Assembly: GCF_964020175.1 (NCBI RefSeq)
Contig: NZ_OZ026541.1
Location: 930,001-994,000, forward strand
Direction: 5' to 3'
Origin: Candidatus Mesenet endosymbiont of Phosphuga atrata
Lineage (GTDB): Bacteria > Pseudomonadota > Alphaproteobacteria > Rickettsiales > Anaplasmataceae
Length of the DNA: 64,000 nucleotides
Of the stretch, positions 39,103 through 48,260 are shown one piece after another (position 1 is the first letter of the stretch; every line of letters starts with the position of its first letter). The notes under the pieces were generated by a model, which was given only the letters and a program-made list of their open reading frames with translations, was not told where the DNA came from and made no database searches. Position numbers and translations under genes: made by a program.

Positions 39103-39687
39103 ATGAATTTTAAAATGGTAATATTTTTTATATCTTACCTGATAGGTTCAATACCGTTTGGTTTAATCCTCACCAGAATGAATGGGGTAGATATAAAGAA
39201 AGTAGGTTCAGGTAATATCGGTGCAACAAACGTACTGAGAGCAGGCTCAAAGAAGATGGCAGCTATAACTCTACTTTTAGATAGCCTTAAAGGATTTATA
39301 GCAGTATACGCAACGCAAAATATTTATCATGACCATACTTCTTTAGCTGCAATTGCAGCTATTTTAGGGCATATATTTCCAATATGGCTAAAATTTAAAG
39401 GTGGAAAAGGTATTGCAACAACAATAGGAGTATTGCTAGCAATAAACTTATATGTTAGCGCAATATTTATTGGTACATGGGCTATAGTTTTTATAACTTT
39501 CCGCTACTCTTCACTTTCTTCACTGATTGCTATTTCAGTTTCAACAATGGCATCACTTTTCTACTTTAAAAATGCATTAGTAGTGTTAATTGTAGCCACA
39601 CCGCTAATAATAATACGGCACCATGGAAATATAATTAGGCTGATAAAAAGAGAGGAACATAAATTTTGTGCAAAGAAAGTTAATTAG
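39103..39687 (+). CDS. plsY: Glycerol-3-phosphate acyltransferase PlsY
   Basis: A 194-residue membrane enzyme that transfers acyl from acyl-phosphate to glycerol-3-phosphate, the first step of phospholipid synthesis. The catalytic loop motifs are SGNIGATNVLRAG, then a GHIFPIWLKFKGGKGIAT block. About five membrane helices are predicted. I place the start at ATG 39103 (MNFKMVIFFISYLIGSIPFG) or the ATG four codons later. Farther upstream codons in this frame lack PlsY-like sequence. Confidence 0.93.
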   Translation: MNFKMVIFFISYLIGSIPFGLILTRMNGVDIKKVGSGNIGATNVLRAGSKKMAAITLLLDSLKGFIAVYATQNIYHDHTSLAAIAAILGHIFPIWLKFKGGKGIATTIGVLLAINLYVSAIFIGTWAIVFITFRYSSLSSLIAISVSTMASLFYFKNALVVLIVATPLIIIRHHGNIIRLIKREEHKFCAKKVN

Positions 39688-40441
39688 CTAGCTCACTAAT
39701 TTTCTTGTATAACACATCATAACCTACTGCGCCAGAAAACAAATTATCACCTATTATTGTAACTGGGATTCCATTTATACCTAAATCATTTGCTAATTCC
39801 CTGCTTTTCCCAATCATGACATCAATTTTATCAGCATTTTCGTTTAGGGAATTATCAAAATCATGATTATCAATTGCTATACTCTTGATTATCTCATAAA
39901 TAGCATCATCAGTAATAGGATTACTATAGCTTAAAGCAGCATCATAAAAGTCTAAATACCTATTATTATCAATGAAATATACTGCTAAAGCAGCTCTTGT
40001 TGCTCTTAGTGAATTATCACCAAGTATTGGCAGATCTCTAAACACATATTTTACCGCACCATCAGCAATAAGCTGTTTTACATCATCTTTCATTTTTTTA
40101 CAGTATCCACATGCATAATCAAAGAACTCAACTGCTACTACCTTGCTATCTTTATTCCCTACAGTAGGATAAGAAAAATCTAGCAGCTCATTTTCGTAAA
40201 CCTTTATTTGTTCTTTTACTTCATTACTTCTTACTTCATTATTTTTCTTTTCATTATCTATTTGCCAACGGATTATAGAATCTAAAATCTTACTGGGATT
40301 GTCACTGATATAATCATCTACTATCTTCTCAACTGACTCCTTATTAAGCGATTTTTTATTTTGCGTAAAAAATCGATCACTTATTATTGGTAAGCTTGCT
40401 ACACCTACTATTATCCCTAATAAAAGTAATATTCTTAACAT
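39680..40441 (-). CDS. DsbA/Com1-family thiol-disulfide oxidoreductase
   Basis: A 253-residue periplasmic protein with an N-terminal membrane anchor (MLRILLLLGIIVGVASLPII). A helical linker comes next, then a thioredoxin-like fold with the active site CGYC in VEFFDYACGYCKKM (residue about 114). The cis-proline region is NGIPVTIIGD. It resembles the DsbA-type proteins of Wolbachia, which oxidise surface and secreted cysteines. It overlaps the end of plsY by eight bases in convergent orientation. Family assignment firm; partner unknown. Confidence 0.92.
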   Translation of the reverse strand: MLRILLLLGIIVGVASLPIISDRFFTQNKKSLNKESVEKIVDDYISDNPSKILDSIIRWQIDNEKKNNEVRSNEVKEQIKVYENELLDFSYPTVGNKDSKVVAVEFFDYACGYCKKMKDDVKQLIADGAVKYVFRDLPILGDNSLRATRAALAVYFIDNNRYLDFYDAALSYSNPITDDAIYEIIKSIAIDNHDFDNSLNENADKIDVMIGKSRELANDLGINGIPVTIIGDNLFSGAVGYDVLYKKISELAN

Positions 40442-40580
40442 AACTATTATTTGTATTTAAGTTGATAATATAACAGTAAAAATATAAAATTCAAATATTG
40501 TTTTGCACCTAAATCGCTATTCTAGTTAAGATATATACGAAGTATTGCTAAAAAAATTAACCAATGATATAACTATAGAC

Positions 40581-41429
40581 ATGAGTACTGTAGCCTTTCC
40601 TTCAAATTTGTTTGAAGATCCAAAAAAAATAAAAATATACAATTTATCAAGAGAATGGTTAAGATTTGCTATTTATTTCGCTTCTGTAGCTTTTCTCGTC
40701 ATTAGAATAGCATCGCAATTTAATAAGAATGGAGAGAAAAAGGATATTATCCTTGCTCAGATCTCTTTGATATTATTAATGTCGTCAATGTCAATAATAA
40801 TTTCATCAATTACCCTGTTTCGTTTTTTTTGTGATAAGAAATATAAAGAAGGTACAAGAAAAAGGAGGCAAGCAGGCAATTGGATTGCACTCATAAGTAG
40901 TATTGCTACCATAGTACAAGTCGCAAGCTCAATTATCATGTTTGATATCTCTTCAAAAGAGAATAGCAATGTTACTTTAAATACAATATCTATCTTTATC
41001 GGAACATTAATGAGTGTATTGACACTCTATTTTATAGCTTTACCATGCAAGGAATATGACTGCAATTTTAGTAAAACTCAAAGCGAAAAGGAAGAAGATA
41101 AAAAAAAACAGGAAAAATATTACAAAGAGCAAAAAATACATAAAAAGGTCATAAAGGTTTTATGGGCAATGCTTATATTAGAACTAATTAATGTTGTACC
41201 TAAAGTAATTGATCTTTTAGAAAAGAAAGGTAGCTTTATAATAGAAAATGTAACATTCAATTTAGGTGACAACGTTACTTATTATTTTAACTTTAGTACA
41301 ACAATCAGAATTTTATGTGCAATAATAATGATGGGGTTGAGTACTTATCGTATGGTTATAGAACAAAATAGTGAACTAAGCGATGTAAATATCACTCAAG
41401 CAACCGATCAACAATTAGATATCCATTGA
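40581..41429 (+). CDS. Hypothetical polytopic membrane protein
   Basis: A 282-residue protein with about six hydrophobic helices (for example LRFAIYFASVAFLVIRIA; ISLILLMSSMSIIISSITLF; IRILCAIIMMGLSTYRMV). A charged loop rich in K, E and Q lies in the middle (SEKEEDKKKQEKYYKEQKIH). I prefer ATG 40581; a TTG at 40545 would add 12 residues. Neither has a clear ribosome binding site. No family recognised, probably Wolbachia-specific. Confidence 0.7.
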   Translation: MSTVAFPSNLFEDPKKIKIYNLSREWLRFAIYFASVAFLVIRIASQFNKNGEKKDIILAQISLILLMSSMSIIISSITLFRFFCDKKYKEGTRKRRQAGNWIALISSIATIVQVASSIIMFDISSKENSNVTLNTISIFIGTLMSVLTLYFIALPCKEYDCNFSKTQSEKEEDKKKQEKYYKEQKIHKKVIKVLWAMLILELINVVPKVIDLLEKKGSFIIENVTFNLGDNVTYYFNFSTTIRILCAIIMMGLSTYRMVIEQNSELSDVNITQATDQQLDIH

Positions 41430-41481
41430 TGATACAATTTAAGTTTTATAGTTTAATATATGTTTTTGTTTTAATACTATA

Positions 41482-42585
41482 ATGAGCAATAAGTTAAATT
41501 ACTACATTACTAGCTGCCTGGTAGCATTATTATTTATAGCAATATTGTATATTATACAGCCAATATTATCTCCACTTGCAGTTGCAGCAATTGTAGCATA
41601 TTTACTTAACCCTTGTATAAATAAACTAGAAAAATATAAACTACCACGATCTTGCTCGGTATTGTTTGTATTACTTACTTTTTTAATGTTATTTTTAGCT
41701 TTTTTAGTCATAGTTGCTCCCATTGCGTATGTGCAGCTGATTTCCCTATCAAGATTTTTAATTAATGAAAAAATGCCATTTATTAAAGATCAAATCATGC
41801 CTGCGTTACTAAAAATATATGAGGATATGACTAGCCTCAGTGATGCAGTTAACATGATGAACAATCTGCCAGAGAATTTATTTGAGAGTCATACTATAAT
41901 AACATTTCTTAGCTCGATATCTAAAATCATAAAAAGTCTGATAACAAATGCTCTTAGTTCAAGCATTGATTTAATCAATACGTTGGTGCTCGTATTCATT
42001 ACCATTATTTTGTTATTTTATATGCTATATGACTGGCCTTCAATAATTAGAAGTATCAATAGTCTAATACCTATATCTTATCGCGAAATAGTTAAGGGTT
42101 ATTTTATCCAGATTGATTTGCTAATATCAGCATATCTTAGAGGTCAAGTTAGTGTCTGCCTGATAATGGCAATATTTTATTCTATTGGACTTAAGATATT
42201 AAACATGAATTACTGGCTACTAACTGGCCTAATCTCTGGCATTATGACTTTTATACCATACATTGGTTCTCTGTCATGTACAATGCTTGCATTACTCATC
42301 GCAATATCACAATTTGATACTTTATTTATGTACTTTGCAGTTCTATCGCTTTTTATCATTGGACAAGCAGCAGAAGGTATGGTAATCACCCCATTTTTGA
42401 TAGGCAAAAAAGTAAAACTCCATCCTATCTGGATTATTATCGGCATGACAATTTGTGCCTCACAGATTGGATTTTTAGGTATACTGTTTTCTATCCCTAT
42501 TACTGCAATTTCTTGCGTTTTTATAAAGGCTATTGTAAATAGCTATATCAGTAGTGAGTTTTATAATAAAAGCAAATGCAGTTAA
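41482..42585 (+). CDS. AI-2E family transporter (PerM/YdiK-like permease)
   Basis: A 367-residue polytopic protein with about eight membrane helices. Family features include the N-terminal PILSPLAVAAIVAYLLNPCI, the central amphipathic segment, GYFIQIDLLISAYLRGQ, and the conserved end LISGIMTFIPYIGSLSCTML plus EGMVITPFLIGKKVKLHPIW. The family exports small molecules or Na+/H+; the AI-2 name is historical and the substrate is unknown here. It overlaps the hda-like gene by ten bases. Confidence 0.9.
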   Translation: MSNKLNYYITSCLVALLFIAILYIIQPILSPLAVAAIVAYLLNPCINKLEKYKLPRSCSVLFVLLTFLMLFLAFLVIVAPIAYVQLISLSRFLINEKMPFIKDQIMPALLKIYEDMTSLSDAVNMMNNLPENLFESHTIITFLSSISKIIKSLITNALSSSIDLINTLVLVFITIILLFYMLYDWPSIIRSINSLIPISYREIVKGYFIQIDLLISAYLRGQVSVCLIMAIFYSIGLKILNMNYWLLTGLISGIMTFIPYIGSLSCTMLALLIAISQFDTLFMYFAVLSLFIIGQAAEGMVITPFLIGKKVKLHPIWIIIGMTICASQIGFLGILFSIPITAISCVFIKAIVNSYISSEFYNKSKCS

Positions 42586-43223
42586 GCCTTTTTGAACATC
42601 AAGAAAGCCATGCTTATGAAGATTATATAATTCTAACAGGAAATAAACATGCCCATGACTTCATAGTAAATGATAAAACGTGGAACTGTTTAATTTTGTA
42701 TGGTCCTTCTGGTTCAGGCAAAACTCATCTTGCTCATATCTGGCAGAAATTAAATAAAGCTATTTTTATTAATCTCAATAATTTTGTTGATGCTGTAAAT
42801 TCTAGCAATGCCTTTATCTTGGAAGATATAGAAAAAATCCAAAACGAGGTGCTGTTTCTACATTGCTATAATTACGCAAAAGAAAATGGTAAAAAGTTAC
42901 TTTTAACTTCATCACTAATACCTAATGCCCTGGCCTTTAAGCTCAATGATTTAAAATCAAGGATACTATCTACAATCAGTGTAGGTATCACATTGGAAAG
43001 TGAAGAATTATTTAGGCTTTTGCTAATAAAACAATTAACAGATAGGCAGCTACAAGTTAACCCCAGGATAATTGATTATATATTAACACAATCTGAACGT
43101 TCATTTGAGAGAATAAAGCATATCGTTGATACAATTGATAAAAAATCAGTGTATAGGTCTACTGGTATAACAATACCTTTTGTGCGTTCTGTATTAAACC
43201 TTGGTGATTCTCAAAACCTTTAA
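42576..43223 (+). CDS. DnaA-like ATPase, Hda/HdaA type
   Basis: A 215-residue AAA+ protein similar to the DnaA ATPase domain but lacking the DNA-binding domain IV. Walker A is LYGPSGSGKTHLAHIW and the Walker B region is NAFILEDIEKI. The N-terminal QLSLFEHQ resembles the beta-clamp binding peptide (QL[SD]LF) that Hda uses. Hda with the clamp stimulates DnaA-ATP hydrolysis and prevents over-initiation. Its last 65 bases overlap the convergent prohead-protease gene. Confidence 0.88.
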   Translation: MQLSLFEHQESHAYEDYIILTGNKHAHDFIVNDKTWNCLILYGPSGSGKTHLAHIWQKLNKAIFINLNNFVDAVNSSNAFILEDIEKIQNEVLFLHCYNYAKENGKKLLLTSSLIPNALAFKLNDLKSRILSTISVGITLESEELFRLLLIKQLTDRQLQVNPRIIDYILTQSERSFERIKHIVDTIDKKSVYRSTGITIPFVRSVLNLGDSQNL

Positions 43224-43779
43224 CTTGAGTATAGGAATTTTTAATTTGACATTTTAATATTTCTTTTGCCTTCTCTATTGCATAAATTAAGTTGGCTTCT
43301 TCCTTTGTCTTATCCTTAATGTTAATTACACGCGAATGTGAATTTGCTGGAAATGTAACTAAACTTACTTCCCACAAATCTACTTTATTTAAGGCTCTCA
43401 CACCCGTTTTTTGATCAATGTCATACTGCAAAGGCACATAGCCAATTGATAAAGAATCAATTGTACCAGACTTTAGCATTACATATGCTTCTCTTGCTTT
43501 TTGTAGGTCCAGCAGCAGGTTTGCTACTATATAAAGACCAACTTTATTTTCGTTGATTTCCAAAATATTGCCAATTGGCTCATCGTGTTGATGTTGCCAC
43601 AATAACTTTATCCTGCCAGCTTTTTTCAATATAGTTTCTGTAAATGCTCCTGGTAATATTACATCATCTTGCTCATCAACAATATTGAATACACTCGCAT
43701 AGCCAGAGAATATGCCGTTCTCTCCAATGCTCTTAAGTGATAATGCTGAACTGAAAAACTTCTTATTCATTTTCCTCAT
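43159..43779 (-). CDS. HK97-family phage prohead protease (GTA-type)
   Basis: A 206-residue protein of the HK97 prohead protease family (PF04586). It shows the characteristic GYASVFNIVDEQDDVILPGA, LLWQHQHDEPIGNI, and DSLSIGYVPLQY segments with the putative catalytic His and Ser. The last ~30 residues overlap the convergent hda-like gene. It lies directly after a portal gene but with no capsid, terminase or tail genes, and far from the WO-like remnants. The pair therefore looks like scattered gene-transfer-agent genes of the Rhodobacter type (inference). Confidence 0.9.
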   Translation of the reverse strand: MRKMNKKFFSSALSLKSIGENGIFSGYASVFNIVDEQDDVILPGAFTETILKKAGRIKLLWQHQHDEPIGNILEINENKVGLYIVANLLLDLQKAREAYVMLKSGTIDSLSIGYVPLQYDIDQKTGVRALNKVDLWEVSLVTFPANSHSRVINIKDKTKEEANLIYAIEKAKEILKCQIKNSYTQVKGFENHQGLIQNAQKVLLYQ

Positions 43780-43791
43780 TTTGTAAAAATA

Positions 43792-45000
43792 TCATTTATC
43801 TATAACGTCACCACCTGGTATTTTGGGTAAACCAAATGCCTCTCTCTTTTCATTAAGGGTCATAAAACTTGCATTTTGTACATACTGCCAGAGTTTCTGT
43901 CTTTTCTCTATCAATATTTCTATTGCGTCTTTATCATATGATAAACAAAGATCATTACCAAATTTAGGTACCAACCATGAATTAAAGTGACCAATAATAT
44001 TCTCAAGCGTTGGCAGTATCGTTTGTTCCCATAAGGATAAGCGAGCCTCAATTAGGTTGCTATAGGTGTTATCTCCCGGAATTCCAAGTAGCTGTGGTGG
44101 TACCCCAAATGCTAGCGCAATATCACGAGCTGAGCTATTTTTGGATTTAATGAAATCCATATCTTTTGGTGATAAACTCATTTCCTTCCAATCTAACCCT
44201 CCTTCTAGCAGAATTGGTCTTCCTACATTCTTTGAACCTGTATAATACGATTCTATTTGTTCTTTAAGACGCATGTACTGTTCAGAACTTAAATGTCCAC
44301 CACTGCCATCTTTCGCAGATTGCACAATTAATGCACCACTCGGTCTTGCCCCATTTTGTAGCATTGCCTGATTCCAAGCTCCAGCTTGATTATGCTGATC
44401 TATACTATATGCTGCAGCTTCAATAGGTGATAGCCCATACAAATCATTTAAGGGATTAAACGTTTTAAGATGCAATATATTTGAACAACCAGTTAATTTG
44501 TCCACTTTAAAGTTATAGCTACTGCTTCCTACTTTATATCGGTAAATATATGGTATATTGCCTTTATCAGGTATTATCTCTACTCTATCTGGACGTAGTA
44601 GATACAATTCCTTGGGAACAGCATTTTTACTATTTTGTGATTCAATCATCAATATGTATGAGTTGCCGCTAATTAATCTATAAGTCACAATACCTTCAAT
44701 AAATTCTGATTTAGAAAGCGTAGGATTTGGGGTATTTAGTAATTTAAGTAAAGGGTGAGATTTAATTTGGGATTTTCCATCGTTTGTTATGTGGTTTAAA
44801 ATAAGTGGAATTGAAGCCACAGCAGTTGCAATCATATGTATTGCTCGAAAAGCAATTACGTTTTTAACATATCCCTCTTCAGCAAAACTAAAATAACTAC
44901 GTCCACTCCAGGAAGGTTCGGTAATTACTTGCAATGCAGAATAAAAATGAGGAATTCTACTTTTTTTCTTTAGGATGTTAAGTATATTAAATTCTACCAT
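43792..45000 (-). CDS. HK97-family phage portal protein (GTA-type)
   Basis: A 402-residue member of the HK97 portal family (PF04860), which forms the dodecameric channel for DNA packaging. It contains the family blocks VIAFRAIHMIATAVASIPLI, HPLLKLLNTPNP, YLLRPDRVEI, PLNDLYGLSPIEAAAYSID and GVPPQLLGIPGDNTYSN. Normal length and intact frame. It is twelve bases upstream of the prohead protease gene on the same strand. Intact preservation outside any prophage suggests a retained GTA-like function or slow decay. Confidence 0.93.
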   Translation of the reverse strand: MVEFNILNILKKKSRIPHFYSALQVITEPSWSGRSYFSFAEEGYVKNVIAFRAIHMIATAVASIPLILNHITNDGKSQIKSHPLLKLLNTPNPTLSKSEFIEGIVTYRLISGNSYILMIESQNSKNAVPKELYLLRPDRVEIIPDKGNIPYIYRYKVGSSSYNFKVDKLTGCSNILHLKTFNPLNDLYGLSPIEAAAYSIDQHNQAGAWNQAMLQNGARPSGALIVQSAKDGSGGHLSSEQYMRLKEQIESYYTGSKNVGRPILLEGGLDWKEMSLSPKDMDFIKSKNSSARDIALAFGVPPQLLGIPGDNTYSNLIEARLSLWEQTILPTLENIIGHFNSWLVPKFGNDLCLSYDKDAIEILIEKRQKLWQYVQNASFMTLNEKREAFGLPKIPGGDVIDK

Positions 45001-45047
45001 ATTAATTTCTAATAAATTACTTATTTAAAGCTTATTAATATGGCTAG

Positions 45048-45067
45048 ATTAGCAAAAGCAGTTTTAT
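45048..45067. repeat. 20-base direct repeat, copy 1
   Basis: ATTAGCAAAAGCAGTTTTAT, perfectly repeated in the same orientation at 46023-46042. The pair brackets the hypothetical gene 45081-45875. Confidence 0.8.
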
Positions 45068-45080
45068 AATACGTAACAGC

Positions 45081-45875
45081 CTAAAACTGCTCCCCATCAC
45101 AAATTTTTCCACTTCTAAATTGCACAGATTCAGACTCTGAAGAAAAAGACACTGATGGTAACAACTTATTACCATCATCTGCCATCCTACAATCACGAGC
45201 TCTCCTTTTGGATATATAGCTACAACATTTCATAACCATACTAGTGATACAACAAAATAAAATGAATAATGGTATTAACATAATCAAAGGTATTGTATAA
45301 TCTATTTTAATTGCATTTCCTATACTAATAGAAGGTATACTAGTTGAGTGAGGATAAGCCGTACTATTATATTGCACCATAAAACTATCATACGTTGTTA
45401 ATGATTGTTGGAAGGAAATGCTATGAGTTGATCGCTTATAGGTCATTTTAGGCTTGTGCTGAATTAAATCTCTTTTTGCTTTGCTCGCAGCACTACCCTT
45501 TATATCTAGGCACTCCTTTAATATAGTATCAAAAGTATAATCATTACTTAAGTATTGTTCCAACGTCTTACAAAAGATATAAGAATATTTTTTATCATGT
45601 ATATAATTTTTTATATGTTTTATCATTTCATTCTTACCCCAATTCAATGTATTTTTACTATATAAGTAACTATCTTGTTCCGAGGATGACTTTATAAAAA
45701 GAGCAGTGTGATGATAGAAACGATTACATTTCCCTTTCTCCTCCATATTAGTCATTACAGTACTGAAAGGTAGTATAGAATTTTCGTCATTACAATATTT
45801 AGTATCAATAGGAAATGATGCAAATAAACCATCAATAAAGATGTAATATAATTCTTCTAGCTCTTTTTTATGCAT
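45081..45875 (-). CDS. Hypothetical single-pass membrane protein
   Basis: A 264-residue protein, family not recognised. It is mainly hydrophilic, with cysteines at YCND, KCNRF, IFCKTL and KECLDI. One strong membrane helix lies near residues 192-215 (IPLIMLIPLFILFCCITSMV), followed by a basic, cysteine-containing stop-transfer (KCCSYISKRRARDC) and a short Ser/Glu-rich tail. The gene sits between perfect 20-base direct repeats, and its neighbours are a GTA portal gene and surE. Possibly a lineage-specific insertion; function unknown. Confidence 0.65.
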   Translation of the reverse strand: MHKKELEELYYIFIDGLFASFPIDTKYCNDENSILPFSTVMTNMEEKGKCNRFYHHTALFIKSSSEQDSYLYSKNTLNWGKNEMIKHIKNYIHDKKYSYIFCKTLEQYLSNDYTFDTILKECLDIKGSAASKAKRDLIQHKPKMTYKRSTHSISFQQSLTTYDSFMVQYNSTAYPHSTSIPSISIGNAIKIDYTIPLIMLIPLFILFCCITSMVMKCCSYISKRRARDCRMADDGNKLLPSVSFSSESESVQFRSGKICDGEQF

Positions 45876-46022
45876 AATTATACCTAATATAATTTTATAC
45901 TAGTTATAGTATATAATAAAAAACAGCTGTCAAAAAAAATTGATACCAAAATATATTATTGGTCATATTAGCTTCTTATTACAAATAGTGGATATCTACT
46001 TTAGCCCTATCACTATGATTAA

Positions 46023-46042
46023 ATTAGCAAAAGCAGTTTTAT
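46023..46042. repeat. 20-base direct repeat, copy 2
   Basis: Identical to 45048-45067; lies five bases beyond the surE stop codon. Confidence 0.8.
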
Positions 46043-46047
46043 TGCAT

Positions 46048-46812
46048 CTATTTATGATTATACATTTGCGATTTTTCAAATGCATTTTCAATAACTCTTA
46101 AGCTATCATAATCGGTAAAATCTAGCTTTAATGGGGTTATAGTAATAAAGCCTTTGCTTACTATATCTACATCACCACTACCTATGAGCACACGATCTCC
46201 GCGTATAACATACGAATTGTTATCACCAATACTTTCTATACAACTTGCATTACTATCCATTTTGTACTGTCCTTGTTCGATAAATCTTATTCCCAGCACT
46301 TCTTCTGCAGGGAAATTAACGTTAATTACTGTACTTTTAGACCAACCAGTAGCTACTAATTTACTTATAATATTAGGTGCAAAATTTTTTGCAGACTCCC
46401 ATTTTATTTTAGAACGGTCACTGCTATACATTTGACTTAAAGCAATAGATGGAATTAAAGATGTTGCACCTTCCATAGCAGCAGCAATAGTGCCAGAATA
46501 GCTAACATCATTACCAACATTTAATCCATGATTTATACCAGATAAAATTAGATCTGGTTTTTTATCCATAATTCTGTTGAGTGCAAGAATTACACATTCT
46601 GCAGGCGTACCATCTACAGTATATTTTCTCTCTCCCAAACAATTAACTTGTATTGGCTTTCTTAGACTTAAAGAACGACTGCAGCCGCTCATATCAACGC
46701 TTGGAGCTACTATCCATATCTCTGAAACAAATTTTAGCTCAGATACTATCTCATATAATAAGGTTATCCCAGCACTGCCAAAACCGTCATCATTAGTGAG
46801 TAAAACTTTCAT
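46048..46812 (-). CDS. surE: 5'/3'-nucleotidase SurE
   Basis: A 254-residue metal-dependent nucleoside monophosphatase. The N-terminal metal site is LLTNDDGFGSAGI. Further family blocks are APSVDMSGCSRSLSL, VDGTPAECVILAL, DLILSGINHGLNVGNDVSYSGTIAAA (cited as SGINHGLNVGNDVSYSG) and NVNFPAEE. Length is normal. It is divergent from ubiE with a 67-base gap. Confidence 0.96.
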   Translation of the reverse strand: MKVLLTNDDGFGSAGITLLYEIVSELKFVSEIWIVAPSVDMSGCSRSLSLRKPIQVNCLGERKYTVDGTPAECVILALNRIMDKKPDLILSGINHGLNVGNDVSYSGTIAAAMEGATSLIPSIALSQMYSSDRSKIKWESAKNFAPNIISKLVATGWSKSTVINVNFPAEEVLGIRFIEQGQYKMDSNASCIESIGDNNSYVIRGDRVLIGSGDVDIVSKGFITITPLKLDFTDYDSLRVIENAFEKSQMYNHK

Positions 46813-46879
46813 ACTGCTTAAATCTCTGCTATATTTTCCATATATATTACTTTACAAAGTACATTAAAAAACAATAAAG

Positions 46880-47590
46880 ATGATAAGCAAATCACACTTA
46901 GTTAAAAAGGTTTTTAATTCAATTGCAGATCACTATGACATTATGAATGATGTGATGAGTTTTGGTCTTCATAGATTATGGAAGAAAAAGATGGTAAGCA
47001 TCATGCATGTAAACCAAAACTGCAAGTTACTAGATGTTGCTGGCGGGACAGGTGACGTAGCGCTACAAGTAATAGAAAAAGAGCCAACAACTAGCGTAAC
47101 AGTGTGTGATATAAATTACAAAATGCTGAAGAACGGACGTGATAATGCAATAAATAAGAATAAGCTTTCTTTGCAATGGTGTTGTGCTGATGCAGAGTAT
47201 CTTCCATTTGATGATAATCAATTTGATTACTATACTATAGCGTTTGGCATACGTAATGTCTCAAATAGAAAAAAAGCTCTGCAAGAAGCATATCGAACAT
47301 TAAAGCCAGGTGGAAAATTCATCTGTTTAGAGTTTGCACCTATGTGTTATCAAAATAAAATATTTACTAAATTATATGATTTATATTCATTTAACATAAT
47401 TCCTAAAATGGGAAAATTAATTGCTAAAGATGAAGAATCATATAAATATTTAGTAGAAAGCATTAAACAATTCCCTACTCAATTGCAGTTTAAAAATGAA
47501 ATTGAAGAAGTAGGTTTTACCAATACAAGCTTTTGCAATATGAGCTGCGGTATCGCAACGTTATACTTTGGATACAAAGTTTCATTTTAA
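46880..47590 (+). CDS. ubiE: Ubiquinone biosynthesis C-methyltransferase
   Basis: A 236-residue SAM-dependent methyltransferase of quinone synthesis. The family start [23 protein letters not shown] motif [26 protein letters not shown], and the UbiE signature [20 protein letters not shown] plus [12 protein letters not shown] are present. In an organism with ubiquinone-dependent complex I (nuo genes here) it methylates the benzoquinone ring. Followed by a perfect hairpin at 47647-47673. Confidence 0.96.
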   Translation: MISKSHLVKKVFNSIADHYDIMNDVMSFGLHRLWKKKMVSIMHVNQNCKLLDVAGGTGDVALQVIEKEPTTSVTVCDINYKMLKNGRDNAINKNKLSLQWCCADAEYLPFDDNQFDYYTIAFGIRNVSNRKKALQEAYRTLKPGGKFICLEFAPMCYQNKIFTKLYDLYSFNIIPKMGKLIAKDEESYKYLVESIKQFPTQLQFKNEIEEVGFTNTSFCNMSCGIATLYFGYKVSF

Positions 47591-47646
47591 CTTATTATTG
47601 CCTTTTACAGGTTAAATTTAGTACCCTTATAATAATTTTTATTTTA

Positions 47647-47673
47647 TGTCATAAAAATCAAGTTTTTATGACA
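47647..47673. terminator. Perfect 11-bp stem hairpin between convergent genes
   Basis: TGTCATAAAAA and TTTTTATGACA pair over a five-base loop (TCAAG). It lies between the ends of ubiE and the convergent gene 47711-48130, so it could end transcription from both sides. Low GC makes its strength uncertain. Confidence 0.4.
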
Positions 47674-47710
47674 CATTGCCCTACACTCTTCGATAATATG
47701 CATTCGTAAT

Positions 47711-48130
47711 TTAAACTAATATGTACTCTGCATGGGTTAAGATTGATGGTTGCTGTGCATCAAATGAGTAATAATAATCATGAAAAAAACCATTATCGCT
47801 ACCAACTTCATTCGCATGATATGTGTGCTCATCACATTTTCCTGTTAGCAAACAGTCTTGATACAATATAATAGTTTCCACAAACTTATAAAAAGCATCT
47901 TCAATATCCTGATCTGACGACATTTTGTCATATGCTCTTTCTAAACCAGTATAACCATATCCATAATCCGACTGTATTGCGATAAGCTCTTTATAATATT
48001 CTTTTATATACTGATTGAGGAAAGTAAGACGAGATAAAGAATTTTCCTTTACCTCTTCATAGAATTGATCAAATTTTTGATCAAAATCTCCTTTTGAATT
48101 TAAATCATGAAATTTTTGCAACATATTCAA
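47711..48130 (-). CDS. Hypothetical protein
   Basis: A 139-residue acidic, helical protein with many aromatic residues (SDYGYGYTGLERAYDK; FFHDYYYSFDAQ). No signal peptide, membrane helix or known motif is visible. It is convergent with ubiE and divergent from nuoJ. Probably lineage-specific; function unknown. Confidence 0.6.
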   Translation of the reverse strand: MNMLQKFHDLNSKGDFDQKFDQFYEEVKENSLSRLTFLNQYIKEYYKELIAIQSDYGYGYTGLERAYDKMSSDQDIEDAFYKFVETIILYQDCLLTGKCDEHTYHANEVGSDNGFFHDYYYSFDAQQPSILTHAEYILV

Positions 48131-48205
48131 TCCTTGGTAAATTATACAATATGATTATTATATTAATAATTAACAAAAGATGTCAACTTAAATTTCGTTT
48201 AATTA

Positions 48206-48234
48206 TTGACTTGATGCAATTAACTAACTTTAAT
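48206..48234 (+). promoter_or_regulatory. Sigma-70-type promoter of the nuoJKLMN cluster
   Basis: TTGACT (48206-48211) and TTTAAT (48229-48234) have a 17-base spacer, 26 bases before the nuoJ ATG at 48261. Confidence 0.55.
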
Positions 48235-48260
48235 AATAAAAGTTACTTTTAACTTTAAGG

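Noticed and set aside
43159..43223. Idea that the hda-like/protease overlap shows one false gene
   Set aside because: Both proteins have good family motifs through most of their length; a 65-base convergent overlap is acceptable.
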